Shown here: positions 37,580 through 46,905 of the stretch, piece by piece | Layout of the letters: each line of letters opens with the position of its first letter | Numbering within the stretch: position 1 is the stretch's first letter | DNA from: Clostridium nigeriense | GTDB lineage: Bacteria > Bacillota > Clostridia > Clostridiales > Clostridiaceae | Reading direction: 5' to 3' | Assembly: GCF_900086595.1 (NCBI RefSeq) | Contig: NZ_LT575472.1 | Location: 1,757,971-1,821,970 of the forward strand | DNA: 64,000 nt | Notes under the pieces: generated by a model | What the model was told of the DNA's origin: nothing | Seen by the model: the letters and a program-made list of their open reading frames with translations, nothing else | Databases searched by the model: none | Position numbers and translations under genes: made by a program

Positions 37580-37782
37580 TAGAATTATTTAATTTTTTTG
37601 CCGACAGAAAGATACTTATGGGAATAGGAATAGGAATGGTTTTAACCTCTGTTTTTATGTTTGGATATAGTTATAATAAGGAATTATCTAGTGATAAGAT
37701 AGAAGAAAGAGCAAGAGGACTAGGTATGCATTACAGTGATGAATGTAAAGTATTGTTTAAAGGGGATGAGATAAGTGATTAG
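37552..37782 (+). CDS. Small membrane protein with ATT or internal ATG start
   Basis: A 76-codon frame lies between the SwrB-position gene and flgF. The best Shine-Dalgarno (GGGGGAGGT, 37540-37548) is followed by ATT 37552, giving a natural-looking start (NKKFIKKIIELFNFFADRKI), then one membrane helix (about residues 22-41) and a tail with IEERARGLGMHYSDECKV. ATG 37618 is the conventional alternative (54 aa) but has no good Shine-Dalgarno. The RARGLGM segment resembles the small MltG-like proteins annotated in clostridia; that is a weak resemblance. The stop overlaps the flgF start by 8 bases. Confidence 0.6.
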   Translation: MNKKFIKKIIELFNFFADRKILMGIGIGMVLTSVFMFGYSYNKELSSDKIEERARGLGMHYSDECKVLFKGDEISD

Positions 37783-38557
37783 AAGTTTATATACAGCTGT
37801 ATCAGGTCTAATAACCTTAGAAAATAGGCAAGATACTATAACTAATAATATGACTAATGCTAATACAACAGGCTTTAAGGGAGATAACCTATCAATAAAA
37901 AGTTTTGATGAAGTTATGATTCAAAATAAAGATAAGGTTGTTAATGGAAGAAATGTAACTCAAAAACTTGGAAGCTTAAGTTTAGGAGCAAAGATAGATA
38001 CTGTGGATACTGCTTTTACTCAAGGTGTATTAAAGAGTACTAATAAGAGTACAGATTTTGCAATTGAGGGAAGAGGATATTTCGCAATTGAAAAACAAAC
38101 TAATAATGGCAGTGAAGTATTATATACCAGAGATGGAAGTTTTAAAGTGGGTAATAATGGATATTTAATGACTAGTAGCGGGGATAGAGTTCTTGGGGTT
38201 AATAAAAATACAGGAGCATTAGAACCTATATTTGTTGGTGGAGATAATATTGTCTTAGATAAAAGCAATAATATTTTCCTGGGGAATAGAGCTACTCATA
38301 CCTTAGCAACAGCGGATTTTGTAGATTATAACTCCTTAGAAAAAGTTGGGGATAATTATTATAGAGGAGAAAATCCTATTTTTAATGCAGAAGTTTATGT
38401 TACTCAAGGAGCATTAGAAGGATCTAATGTTAATATAACTAATGAGATGGTTAATATGATTACTACGATGAGAAGCTTTGAAACTAATCAAAAAATAGTA
38501 CAAACTCTTGATGAAACTTTAGGAAAGGCTGCTAATGAAATTGGAGCAGTTAAATAA
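37775..38557 (+). CDS. flgF: Flagellar rod protein FlgF (FlhO-type)
   Basis: The product (260 aa) is a distal rod protein. It begins MIRSLYTAVSGLITLENRQD with the rod motif TNNMTNANTTGFKGD, and ends with the conserved ITNEMVNMITTMRSFETNQK. The start is GTG 37775 behind AAAGGGG. It is 14 bases ahead of flgG. Which of the pair corresponds to FlhO and FlhP is assigned by order. Confidence 0.88.
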   Translation: MIRSLYTAVSGLITLENRQDTITNNMTNANTTGFKGDNLSIKSFDEVMIQNKDKVVNGRNVTQKLGSLSLGAKIDTVDTAFTQGVLKSTNKSTDFAIEGRGYFAIEKQTNNGSEVLYTRDGSFKVGNNGYLMTSSGDRVLGVNKNTGALEPIFVGGDNIVLDKSNNIFLGNRATHTLATADFVDYNSLEKVGDNYYRGENPIFNAEVYVTQGALEGSNVNITNEMVNMITTMRSFETNQKIVQTLDETLGKAANEIGAVK

Positions 38558-38571
38558 TAGGAGGAAGATTT

Positions 38572-39345
38572 ATGTTAAGAACCTTATGGACTGCTAAAAC
38601 TGGAATGAATGCAAACCAAGATAAATTAGATGCAATATCAAATAATATTTCTAATGCTAATACTATGGGTTATAAGAAGATAGAAGTTGGGTTTAAGGAT
38701 CTTTTATCTGAATCCTTAGATAGACTTGGAAATCCAATAAATGATAAGGATTCTATTATAGGAACAGGAACTAAAACTTCAGAATGGTATAGGGATAATT
38801 CTCAAGGTGGTTTACAAGAAACATTACTAAGCACAGACTTTTCTATTGATGGACAAGGTTACTTTAAAATAATTGCTCCAGATGGAAAGGAATTATATAC
38901 AAGAGATGGATCATTTACTATAGATTCAAGAGGTAGACTTGTAGATAACAGGGGAAACAAGGTTGAATTAAACTATTTAAATGGTTATTCTGAAAATAAT
39001 GTTATATTAAATAAAAATAATTTTTTAGTTGATAAAAAAGGTGAGCTTTATATCAAAGATGGAGGTAATTTTATTCAAGTTGCAGAAATTCCCGTATATA
39101 CTGCAGTTGGAGATAGAGCCTTCGTATCTGTAGGAGATAATTTATTTAGTCCTGCACCAGGAGTTCAAGTTGAAAGAACTAACGACTTTGATTTATATCA
39201 AGGAGTTCTAGAAGGTTCTAACGTAGATATTGCTACAGAGTTTGCAGATATGATAATCACCCAAAGAGCATTTCAATTAAGTTCAAGAGGCATTTCAACA
39301 GCAGATGAAATGTGGGGCATGATTAATAATATGAGAAGCAGATAA
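38572..39345 (+). CDS. flgG: Flagellar rod protein FlgG (FlhP-type)
   Basis: The product (257 aa) is the distal rod subunit. It starts MLRTLWTAKTGMNANQDKLD, has AISNNISNANTMGYKKIEVG, and ends DIATEFADMIITQRAFQLSS. The Shine-Dalgarno AGGAGG is clear. It is the last gene of the operon and is followed by a strong terminator. Confidence 0.93.
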   Translation: MLRTLWTAKTGMNANQDKLDAISNNISNANTMGYKKIEVGFKDLLSESLDRLGNPINDKDSIIGTGTKTSEWYRDNSQGGLQETLLSTDFSIDGQGYFKIIAPDGKELYTRDGSFTIDSRGRLVDNRGNKVELNYLNGYSENNVILNKNNFLVDKKGELYIKDGGNFIQVAEIPVYTAVGDRAFVSVGDNLFSPAPGVQVERTNDFDLYQGVLEGSNVDIATEFADMIITQRAFQLSSRGISTADEMWGMINNMRSR

Positions 39346-39346
39346 T

Positions 39347-39377
39347 AAAAAAGAGCTGTTATTACAGCTCTTTTTTA
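39347..39377. terminator. Bidirectional terminator between flgG and pyrophosphatase
   Basis: AAAAAAGAGCTG pairs with CAGCTCTTTTTT around the loop TTATTA. A-run and T-run on both sides make it work for the plus-strand flagellar operon and the minus-strand gene that ends at 39378. Confidence 0.9.
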
Positions 39378-41015
39378 TTATGAATTTATTGCTGCAGTTA
39401 TTGGTGGAACTACTTGTTTCTTTCTTGATAGTACACCATCTAAGAATGCAGTGTTTTCAGTTAAAGTTACTTTAAATGCTTTTTCAGCTATTTCAGGTTT
39501 ATCTCCAGCTACTAATATTTGAGATCCTTCATTAAGAATGTCAGTTAATAATAGTAAAGTCATATCTAAACCAGCTTCTTTAGCTTTAGTATTCATATAA
39601 GTAAGCATTTCGTCTTTTAATGGCATAAATCCTTCGATATCCATAGTGTTAACTTGTGCTATACCAACCTTAGTATCACCAATAGTAAAAGGCTTAAAGT
39701 CTTGGTTGAATATTTCCTCAACAGTTTTTCCCTTAAGTGAAGTACCAGCTTTAAACATTTCCTTAGCAAATTCTTCTACATTGATTCCTGCAATTTCAGC
39801 AAGTTTTAAGCAAGTGTGCTTATCAACAGGAGTACAAGTAGGACTTCTAAATAATAATGTATCAGAAATTATAGCACCACATAGAAGACCAGCAGCTTGC
39901 TTAGAAGGTCTTATTCCATTTTCAAAGAAACATTTACCAACTATAGTAGAAGTACTTCCAATAGGTTCACTTCTAAAGTATAGTGGACCACTTGTTTGAA
40001 TATCAGCTACTCTATGGTGGTCAATGATTTCTAAGATGTCTGCATCCTCTAAACCATCAACTGATTGACCTCTTTCATTATGGTCTACTTGAATTATTTT
40101 CTTTCTATAGTTTGAAATTAAATGATATCTTGACATAGTTCCAACTACTTTTCCATTTGGATCTATAACAGGATAGCTTCTATATCTAGTTTCAATCATT
40201 ACTGGTTTAACATCATCAACTAAATCTTCAGTTGAGAAAGTTACTAATTTATCTTTTATCATTACATATCCAACAGGGATACTTTGAATTATAAGTCTTG
40301 AAGCTGTAAATGAATCATGTGGTGTACTTATAACACTAATATTAGCTTTCTTTGCTTTTTCTATAATCTTAGCAGTTGGAATATGTGCTCCAGTTATAAT
40401 CATAAGTGATATATCTAAGTCTAATAATGCATTTTGAACTTCTTCTCTATCACCAACTATTGCTATATCTCCTGTTTCTATATGATCCTTCATACTTTCT
40501 GGTTTCATAGCAGTAACAACTATTTTACCAGGGAAGTGATTAGTGGTAGGATTTGTATAAATTTCTTTTGCAGATAAAGTATCTACTATATTATCAAAAG
40601 TAGTATTACTTTTTGCTAAAATTTTATTGTCCCATATATCCATATAGCAAGAAGTTAAGTTTGAGATAGCTAAAACTCCTAGTAGATTATTATTTTCATC
40701 TGCTACAGGAAGAGTTTTAATGTTTTTACTTCTCATTATGTTCCATGCCATTTTTAATGATATTTCAGGTGAAACTGGAGTAATCTTATCAAAAGCTAAA
40801 TCTTCTACCTTTAATTTTACTGTTTTTAATAATTGTGGAGCTTCAACTCCAAAATAATCAAGAATATATTGAGTTTCTCTATTAACATTTCCAAGTCTAA
40901 CTGGAATAGCTGGCAAGTTGCCTGTCTTATTTTTAAATTCAGCATATGCATATGCTGCACATATTGAATCTGAATCTGGATTTTTATGCCCAGTAACGTA
41001 TACTACATCTTTCAA
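39378..41015 (-). CDS. ppaC: Manganese-dependent inorganic pyrophosphatase with CBS domains
   Basis: The product (545 aa) hydrolyses pyrophosphate to phosphate. It is a family II (DHH) enzyme: HKNPDSDSICAAYAYAEF at the start, DHHRVADIQ near residue 330 and the DHHA2 C-terminal domain with the late SRKKQVVPP. Between the catalytic halves lie a pair of CBS domains and a DRTGG domain (about residues 70-305), the arrangement of the nucleotide-regulated clostridial enzyme inhibited by AMP or ADP and activated by diadenosine polyphosphates. The Shine-Dalgarno TAAGGAGGG lies at 41021-41029 on this strand. Confidence 0.95.
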   Translation of the reverse strand: MKDVVYVTGHKNPDSDSICAAYAYAEFKNKTGNLPAIPVRLGNVNRETQYILDYFGVEAPQLLKTVKLKVEDLAFDKITPVSPEISLKMAWNIMRSKNIKTLPVADENNNLLGVLAISNLTSCYMDIWDNKILAKSNTTFDNIVDTLSAKEIYTNPTTNHFPGKIVVTAMKPESMKDHIETGDIAIVGDREEVQNALLDLDISLMIITGAHIPTAKIIEKAKKANISVISTPHDSFTASRLIIQSIPVGYVMIKDKLVTFSTEDLVDDVKPVMIETRYRSYPVIDPNGKVVGTMSRYHLISNYRKKIIQVDHNERGQSVDGLEDADILEIIDHHRVADIQTSGPLYFRSEPIGSTSTIVGKCFFENGIRPSKQAAGLLCGAIISDTLLFRSPTCTPVDKHTCLKLAEIAGINVEEFAKEMFKAGTSLKGKTVEEIFNQDFKPFTIGDTKVGIAQVNTMDIEGFMPLKDEMLTYMNTKAKEAGLDMTLLLLTDILNEGSQILVAGDKPEIAEKAFKVTLTENTAFLDGVLSRKKQVVPPITAAINS

Positions 41016-41230
41016 GTTATTACCCTCCTTAGTTTATTATATCTATACATATTCTATATTTATATTATTAATTTGTAAAGAGACCTAATGAAAGTATATG
41101 TAGAATTTTGTATATATAAACTATGAAAATATTTCTCCATACAGAAAATAATATTTAAAGTTTTCAAAAAAATCATATCTTTAAATTTACTAAATATAAT
41201 ATATAGAAACTATTATAAGGAGGACAACCG

Positions 41231-43780
41231 GTGATACAGGAACGAGAAATATCTAGGGGACTAACTACAAAGGAAGCAGAGAAAAGGCAAAGAAACTATG
41301 GATTAAATGAAATATCTCATAAGAAAAAAACATCACCTATAATAATATTTTTATCTCAATTTAATGATTTTATAGTTTGGGTACTAATAGCAGCTACTGT
41401 TATATCGGGTTTAATGGGTGATACTGCTGATGCTATAACAATACTTATAATAGTAGTTGTAAATGCTATTATGGGTTTTGTTCAAGAGTATAGGACAGAA
41501 AAATCTCTTGAGGCATTAAAGGAGCTTGCAGCACCTACTTGTAAAGTTATTAGAGATGGTGTTTTAAAGGTAATAAATTCAGTAGAAATTACTATGGGTG
41601 ATTTAGTTATTTTAGAAGCAGGAGATAGAATTCCAGCTGATGGTACTTTTATTGAAGCATCAGGCGTAATGATAGATGAGTCTCTTTTAACAGGAGAATC
41701 AGTTGGAGTTTCAAAAGATTCTAAAAAAGGAAAAAACCAAGGATATATGGGAACTACTATATTAAAAGGAAGAGGTATTTTACTTATAGATGGTATTGGA
41801 ATGAATACTGAAATGGGGAAAATAGCAAATCTTTTAGATAATATTGAAGAAGAAAAATCTCCATTAAGAGAAAGATTAGATTCACTAGGAAAGATTCTAG
41901 TAGCACTATGCCTAGTTATATGTGGAGTTGTAACTGTATTAGGAATACTTAGAGGTAATGAAATTACAGAAATGTTTTTACTAGGAGTTTCTTTAGCAGT
42001 AGCAGCTATACCAGAAGGTTTAGCAGCTATAGTAACAGTTGCTTTAGCACTAGGTGTGTCTAGAATGTTAAAGAAAAATGCTTTAGTAAGAAAGTTACCA
42101 GCAGTAGAAACTTTAGGTTGTACGTCAGTAATTTGTTCAGATAAAACAGGAACATTAACTCAAAATAAAATGACTGTAAAAGAAATATATTTAAATGGAC
42201 GAATTTATAACTTAGATAAAGATGAATTAAAAAGTCATTCAACTTTAATAAAGGCTTTTGTTTACTGTAATGATTGTAATTATGATTTCAATGTTAAAAA
42301 CATAGATAAAGCTCTGTATGGTGATCCAACAGAAACAGCTTTAGTAAAGGCTTTTTTTAATGATACAAATTTATTAAAAGCCTTTGTTTCAAATTCTAAT
42401 AGAATATTTGATATCCCTTTTGATTCTAATAGAAAAATGATGAGTGTAATAGTTAGAGAGGGTTCTAAGGAAGTTTGCTATATGAAGGGGGCTCCAGAAA
42501 GGGTAATAGAGAAATGTACCCACATATTGGAAAATGGAACTATTAAGCCATTAACATCTCAAAAGAAGAGACAAGTTGCTTCATATATAGAAGCTATGTC
42601 TAACAGGGCCCTAAGGTGTATTGCAGCTGCTTATAAAGAAACAGGACTAGTAAAAAGTGATGACTTAGAAAGAGATTTAATATTTTTAGGTGTTGCAGGA
42701 AGTATAGATCCACCTAGGGTAGAAGTTAGAGATGCTGTATTAAAGTGTAAGCTCGCTGGTATTCAACCAGTTATGATTACAGGAGATCATAAGAATACAG
42801 CTCTTGCAATAGCTAAATCAATTAATATATGTAATACAGACGACCAAGCGGTAACTGGAGAAGAGATAGAAAGGATGAGTGAGGAAGAGCTATTTAAAAA
42901 AGTTAATGATATTAGAGTTTTTGCAAGAGTTTCGCCTCATCATAAACTAAGAATAGTTAAAGCTTTTAAAAGGCAAAACAATATAGTTGCAATGACTGGA
43001 GATGGAGTAAATGATGCTCCAGCAATTAAGGAAGCTGATATTGGAATTGCTATGGGAATATCAGGAACAGATGTAACTAAAGAAGCAGCTTCTATGGTAC
43101 TAATGGATGATAATTTTGCAACTATAGTTTCAGCAGTAGAAGAGGGAAGAATAATATATGATAATATTAGAAAGTTTATAAGGTATTTATTATCTTGTAA
43201 TCTAGGTGAAGTATTAACAATGTTTTTAGCTTCAATTTTCTATTTACCAAATCCTTTAACTCCAATACAAATATTATTTGTTAATTTAGCTACTGATGGA
43301 CTACCTGCCATAGCTCTTGGTGTAGATCCACCAGACAAGGATATAATGATGCATAAACCAAGAGAAAAAGGAGAAAGTATATTTGCTAGAGGACTATGGA
43401 GCAAGATATTAATAAGAGGATGTTTAATTGGAATTTGTACATTACTTTCCTTTATGACAGGAAGGCTTTATGGCATGGATTTAGCAACATGTAGAACATT
43501 AGCTTTAATTACATTAGTTATGTCACAATTATTACATGTTTTTGAATGTAGATCAGAAAGACATTCTATTTTTGAAATTAAGGTATTTACAAATCCATAT
43601 TTAGTTGCAGCTGTATTAGTTTCTATAATAATGGTATGTTCAATTTTATATGTTCCTTTTTTAGCAGATGTATTTAATACTGTGGCATTAAATATTGGTC
43701 AATGGGGGATAGTATTATTTTATTCTGGTGTAATATTCTTAATAAATAGCGTATATTTATTTATAAAAACTAAGAAGTAA
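41231..43780 (+). CDS. P-type cation ATPase, calcium type
   Basis: The product (849 aa) is a P2-type ATPase with ten membrane helices. The phosphorylated aspartate is D304 in CSDKTGTLTQNKM. TGES (actuator), the MTGDGVNDAPA hinge and the TM4 motif AAIPEGLAAIVTVALALGVS, together with FVNLATDGLPAIALG in TM6, fit a Ca2+-exporting enzyme (LMCA1/PMR1-like). The start is GTG 41231 after AAGGAGG. It probably keeps cytosolic calcium low; the CaCA exchanger at 54706 may serve the same end. Confidence 0.92.
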   Translation: MIQEREISRGLTTKEAEKRQRNYGLNEISHKKKTSPIIIFLSQFNDFIVWVLIAATVISGLMGDTADAITILIIVVVNAIMGFVQEYRTEKSLEALKELAAPTCKVIRDGVLKVINSVEITMGDLVILEAGDRIPADGTFIEASGVMIDESLLTGESVGVSKDSKKGKNQGYMGTTILKGRGILLIDGIGMNTEMGKIANLLDNIEEEKSPLRERLDSLGKILVALCLVICGVVTVLGILRGNEITEMFLLGVSLAVAAIPEGLAAIVTVALALGVSRMLKKNALVRKLPAVETLGCTSVICSDKTGTLTQNKMTVKEIYLNGRIYNLDKDELKSHSTLIKAFVYCNDCNYDFNVKNIDKALYGDPTETALVKAFFNDTNLLKAFVSNSNRIFDIPFDSNRKMMSVIVREGSKEVCYMKGAPERVIEKCTHILENGTIKPLTSQKKRQVASYIEAMSNRALRCIAAAYKETGLVKSDDLERDLIFLGVAGSIDPPRVEVRDAVLKCKLAGIQPVMITGDHKNTALAIAKSINICNTDDQAVTGEEIERMSEEELFKKVNDIRVFARVSPHHKLRIVKAFKRQNNIVAMTGDGVNDAPAIKEADIGIAMGISGTDVTKEAASMVLMDDNFATIVSAVEEGRIIYDNIRKFIRYLLSCNLGEVLTMFLASIFYLPNPLTPIQILFVNLATDGLPAIALGVDPPDKDIMMHKPREKGESIFARGLWSKILIRGCLIGICTLLSFMTGRLYGMDLATCRTLALITLVMSQLLHVFECRSERHSIFEIKVFTNPYLVAAVLVSIIMVCSILYVPFLADVFNTVALNIGQWGIVLFYSGVIFLINSVYLFIKTKK

Positions 43781-43821
43781 TTAGGATATATTACAATAAA
43801 AACTTTTATAAATTTGAGTCT

Positions 43822-43851
43822 AAAGGGGCTGTTTTTAACAGTCCCTTTAAT
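43822..43851 (+). terminator. Terminator after P-type ATPase
   Basis: AAAGGGGCTGTT pairs with AACAGTCCCTTT around TTT, followed by AATAATAAAAA. The tail is weakly T-rich, but the stem is strong. Confidence 0.6.
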
Positions 43852-43953
43852 AATAAAAAATATTTTTGTATCTAAAATAAAAACACTTGTACATATAAGG
43901 AAAACATGTTAATATAAATAAAAAGATAATAAACCGAAGTTTGGGGTGATTTT

Positions 43954-45420
43954 ATGAGGTTTATTAGTACTAGGGGAGGAGAACAAGATATATCTTCTTC
44001 CAAGGCAATTATAAATGGAATATCTAAAGATGGGGGGTTATATGTTCCAAGGAATTTTCCAAATATATTTAAAGATTTTAAAGATAAGACAAGCTTAACT
44101 TATGAAGAAATTGCATTTAAGGTTATAAAAGAATATTTTACAGATTTTAATGATGAAGAGATTAAACTTGCAATAAACGGGGCGTATGAAAAAAGGTTTA
44201 AAGTAGAGTTGAAAAATAATTTCTTAGAATTATATCATGGACCTACGTCAGCTTTCAAAGATGCAGCATTATTGTTTCTTCCTCAAATCATGGGATTAGC
44301 TAAGAAGAAACTTAACTTAGATGAAGAAATAGTGATTTTAGCAGCTACATCAGGAGATACAGGTAAAGCGGCCTTAGAAGGCTTTAAAGATATAGATGGA
44401 TTTAGGGTAATGGTATATTATCCTAAAGATGGGGTAAGTCCAGTACAAGAAATGCAGATGTTAACTCAGGAAGGAAATAATTTAAGAGTAGTAGGAATTA
44501 GGGGTAATTTCGATGATGCTCAAAGAGGCGTAAAAGATATTTTTGGGGATAATGAGTTTAAGGAAAAGTTAATTCAAAATAAATTCTTACTTTCTTCTGC
44601 AAACTCAATTAATATTGGAAGGTTAATACCACAAATTGTTTATTATTTTTATGGGTACCTTCAATTAGTAAATAAGCAAAAAATAAAATTTGGGGATAAA
44701 ATAAATGTAGTAGTTCCTACTGGAAATTTTGGGAATATACTTGCTTCATATTATGCAAAGGAAATGGGGCTTCCTATTGCTAAGTTTATATGTGCATCTA
44801 ATGAAAATAACGTACTTTCTGACTTTTTCAAAAAAGGTATATATGACAAAAGAAGGGAACTTATATTAACAGAATCACCTTCTATGGATATATTGGTTTC
44901 TTCTAATTTAGAAAGACTATTATTTGAAGCAAGTGGTAGGGACTGCAATGAAATAAAAAACTTAATGAAAGATTTAAGTGAAAATGGCATCTATAAAGTA
45001 AATGAAAAAATTATAAATGGATTAAAGGATTTTTACGGAAATTATGCTACAAGTGAAGAGGTTTATAAGGCAATAAGCGATGTATATAATAAAGAGGGCT
45101 ACTTAATAGATACTCATACAGCAGTAGCTTATGCTGTATTAAATAAATATATAAGTGAAACTAGGGATGAAACACCATATTTAATTGCTTCAACTGCAAG
45201 CCCATACAAATTTCCTAGAAGTATTTTAGGGGCATTAGGACTAGAACTTAGTGGTATTGATGATTTTGAAGTAATTGAAAAGTTATATAATTTTTCAAAA
45301 GTAAAAGTTCCTTTTAATTTAAAAGGGTTAAATAATAAAGAGGTAATTCATAATTTTATTTGTGAATGCAATGAATTAAAAAAACCACTTTTAGATTTTT
45401 TAGGTATAATCAATGATTAA
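43954..45420 (+). CDS. thrC: Threonine synthase
   Basis: The product (488 aa) converts O-phosphohomoserine to threonine with PLP. The start MRFISTRGGEQDISSSKAI and the PLP lysine K102 in GPTSAFKDAALLFLP are typical of the longer class of threonine synthases; GDTGKAALEGFKD follows. It overlaps thrB by 8 bases. No T-box or riboswitch is visible in the 170-base leader. Confidence 0.95.
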   Translation: MRFISTRGGEQDISSSKAIINGISKDGGLYVPRNFPNIFKDFKDKTSLTYEEIAFKVIKEYFTDFNDEEIKLAINGAYEKRFKVELKNNFLELYHGPTSAFKDAALLFLPQIMGLAKKKLNLDEEIVILAATSGDTGKAALEGFKDIDGFRVMVYYPKDGVSPVQEMQMLTQEGNNLRVVGIRGNFDDAQRGVKDIFGDNEFKEKLIQNKFLLSSANSINIGRLIPQIVYYFYGYLQLVNKQKIKFGDKINVVVPTGNFGNILASYYAKEMGLPIAKFICASNENNVLSDFFKKGIYDKRRELILTESPSMDILVSSNLERLLFEASGRDCNEIKNLMKDLSENGIYKVNEKIINGLKDFYGNYATSEEVYKAISDVYNKEGYLIDTHTAVAYAVLNKYISETRDETPYLIASTASPYKFPRSILGALGLELSGIDDFEVIEKLYNFSKVKVPFNLKGLNNKEVIHNFICECNELKKPLLDFLGIIND

Positions 45421-46351
45421 AGTAAGAGTACCAGCAACTTCAGCTAATATGGGGCCAGGATTTGATACGTTAGGAATAGCCTTTAATCTATATAATATAT
45501 TTGAATTCTCTGAAATTGAAAATGGAGTTGAATTTGAAGGATTCAAAGAAGAATTTTCTAATAAAGATAATATTGTATATAAATCTATGATGATTTGCTT
45601 TAATAAGTGTAATTATATACCTAGGGGATTAAAGATAAAATTAGTTGAAGAAAACATTCCAATGTCAAGGGGACTTGGATCTAGTTCTACCTGTATAGTA
45701 GCAGGACTTTTAGGAGCAAATTATATAATGGGGAATATATTAAGCTTAGAAGACCTTTTTAAAATTGGTGTTGAAATTGAAGGACATCCAGATAATATAG
45801 CACCTGCCTTTTTTGGTGGAATGGTTGTATCTGTAATTGAAGAAAAGGATGTAATATATAATAAAATAGATGTAAAAGAAGGAATTAATTTTGTTGCAAT
45901 AATTCCTGATTTCGAATTATCGACTTCCTTAGCAAGAAAAGTATTACCAACGGAAGTGGCTTTTAAAGATGCAGTTTATAATATAAGTAGAGCATCATTA
46001 ATGATTTCAGCTTTTTCAAATGGAAGATATGAACTACTTAAATATGCTTGTAGGGACTCATTACATGAAAAGTATAGAAGTCCTCTAATAAAAAATTATA
46101 ATTTAGTTTATAATAAATGTATATCCAGTGGAGCCTTAAGTTGTTTTTTAAGTGGGGCAGGGCCAACAATTATGGCTATTATAAAAAATGACCATGAGGA
46201 GATTGTGGGAAATATAAAAAAATTTTTAAAAGATGAGCATATAAATTGGAATGTTAAAGAGCTTTCTATAGATAATGTGGGGGCTAAGTCATATAAAGGT
46301 GGTACAAATGAAAGGGAATTTTTTAATTGTAGACAAAAGAGCTTTGCCTGA
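45413..46351 (+). CDS. thrB: Homoserine kinase
   Basis: The product (312 aa) phosphorylates homoserine. It is a GHMP kinase: VPATSANMGPGFDTLGIAFN at the start, the ATP loop MSRGLGSSSTCIVAGLLGAN (about residues 83-102) and GAGPTIMAII near the end. It overlaps thrC by 8 bases and the following ACT gene by 44 bases, so all three are coupled. Confidence 0.95.
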   Translation: MIKVRVPATSANMGPGFDTLGIAFNLYNIFEFSEIENGVEFEGFKEEFSNKDNIVYKSMMICFNKCNYIPRGLKIKLVEENIPMSRGLGSSSTCIVAGLLGANYIMGNILSLEDLFKIGVEIEGHPDNIAPAFFGGMVVSVIEEKDVIYNKIDVKEGINFVAIIPDFELSTSLARKVLPTEVAFKDAVYNISRASLMISAFSNGRYELLKYACRDSLHEKYRSPLIKNYNLVYNKCISSGALSCFLSGAGPTIMAIIKNDHEEIVGNIKKFLKDEHINWNVKELSIDNVGAKSYKGGTNEREFFNCRQKSFA

Positions 46352-46745
46352 TGTTTATGAAAAAGTAGTTGATGCTAAAAGACTTCTTAAAGAAGGAAAG
46401 GTTAAGGATGTTACTGAAGCAGCTAAAACAGTTAATATAAGTAGAAGTGTATATTATAAATATAAAGATACTGTATTTGAGCTTGTAGAAACTGACCAAG
46501 GACAAAAGGTAACTATAAATATGATGATAAATGATAATAAAGGTGTACTTTCTGGAATATTAAATTATATTTCAGAAGAGGGTGGTAGCATAATTACTAT
46601 AAACCAAGGTATACCAATGAATAAAAAAGCTAATGTTAGTTTAACTATTAATATATCATCTATAAGTGGAGATTTAACTACATTAATGGATGGATTGTCC
46701 AAATTAAGAGATGTAGAAAAAGTTGAATTTGTGGCTATGGAATAA
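46308..46745 (+). CDS. ACT-domain protein, PheB/UPF0735 family
   Basis: The product (145 aa) has an N-terminal helix-turn-helix-like part (AKRLLKEGKVKDVTEAAKTV, then ISRSVYYKYKD) and a C-terminal ACT domain (VTINMMINDNKGVLSGILNY), the layout of the UPF0735/PheB family. ACT domains bind amino acids; a regulatory role in threonine or aromatic synthesis is inferred. ATG 46308 follows AAAGGTGG. It starts within thrB, 44 bases before its stop. Confidence 0.85.
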   Translation: MKGNFLIVDKRALPDVYEKVVDAKRLLKEGKVKDVTEAAKTVNISRSVYYKYKDTVFELVETDQGQKVTINMMINDNKGVLSGILNYISEEGGSIITINQGIPMNKKANVSLTINISSISGDLTTLMDGLSKLRDVEKVEFVAME

Positions 46746-46773
46746 AAATTCCTTAAAATATTTTATATCACGC

Positions 46774-46810
46774 AAAAAAAGGGCTATTTTATGAATAGTC
46801 TTTTTTTTAT
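46774..46810 (+). terminator. Terminator after threonine genes
   Basis: The A-rich stem AAAAAAAGGGCTATT (46774-46788) pairs with 46794-46808 and ends in a run of eight T. Confidence 0.85.
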
Positions 46811-46905
46811 GAACTAAGTTTAAAGAGAAATATCTTTATTTATTTTTAGAAATTTGATATATTAATTTTAAACCTATTGTAAAATACTAAAGGGAGGGAT
46901 AAACT

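Noticed and set aside
43862..43953. thrC leader checked for a T-box or riboswitch
   Set aside because: No specifier or antiterminator pattern and no long conserved fold is visible.
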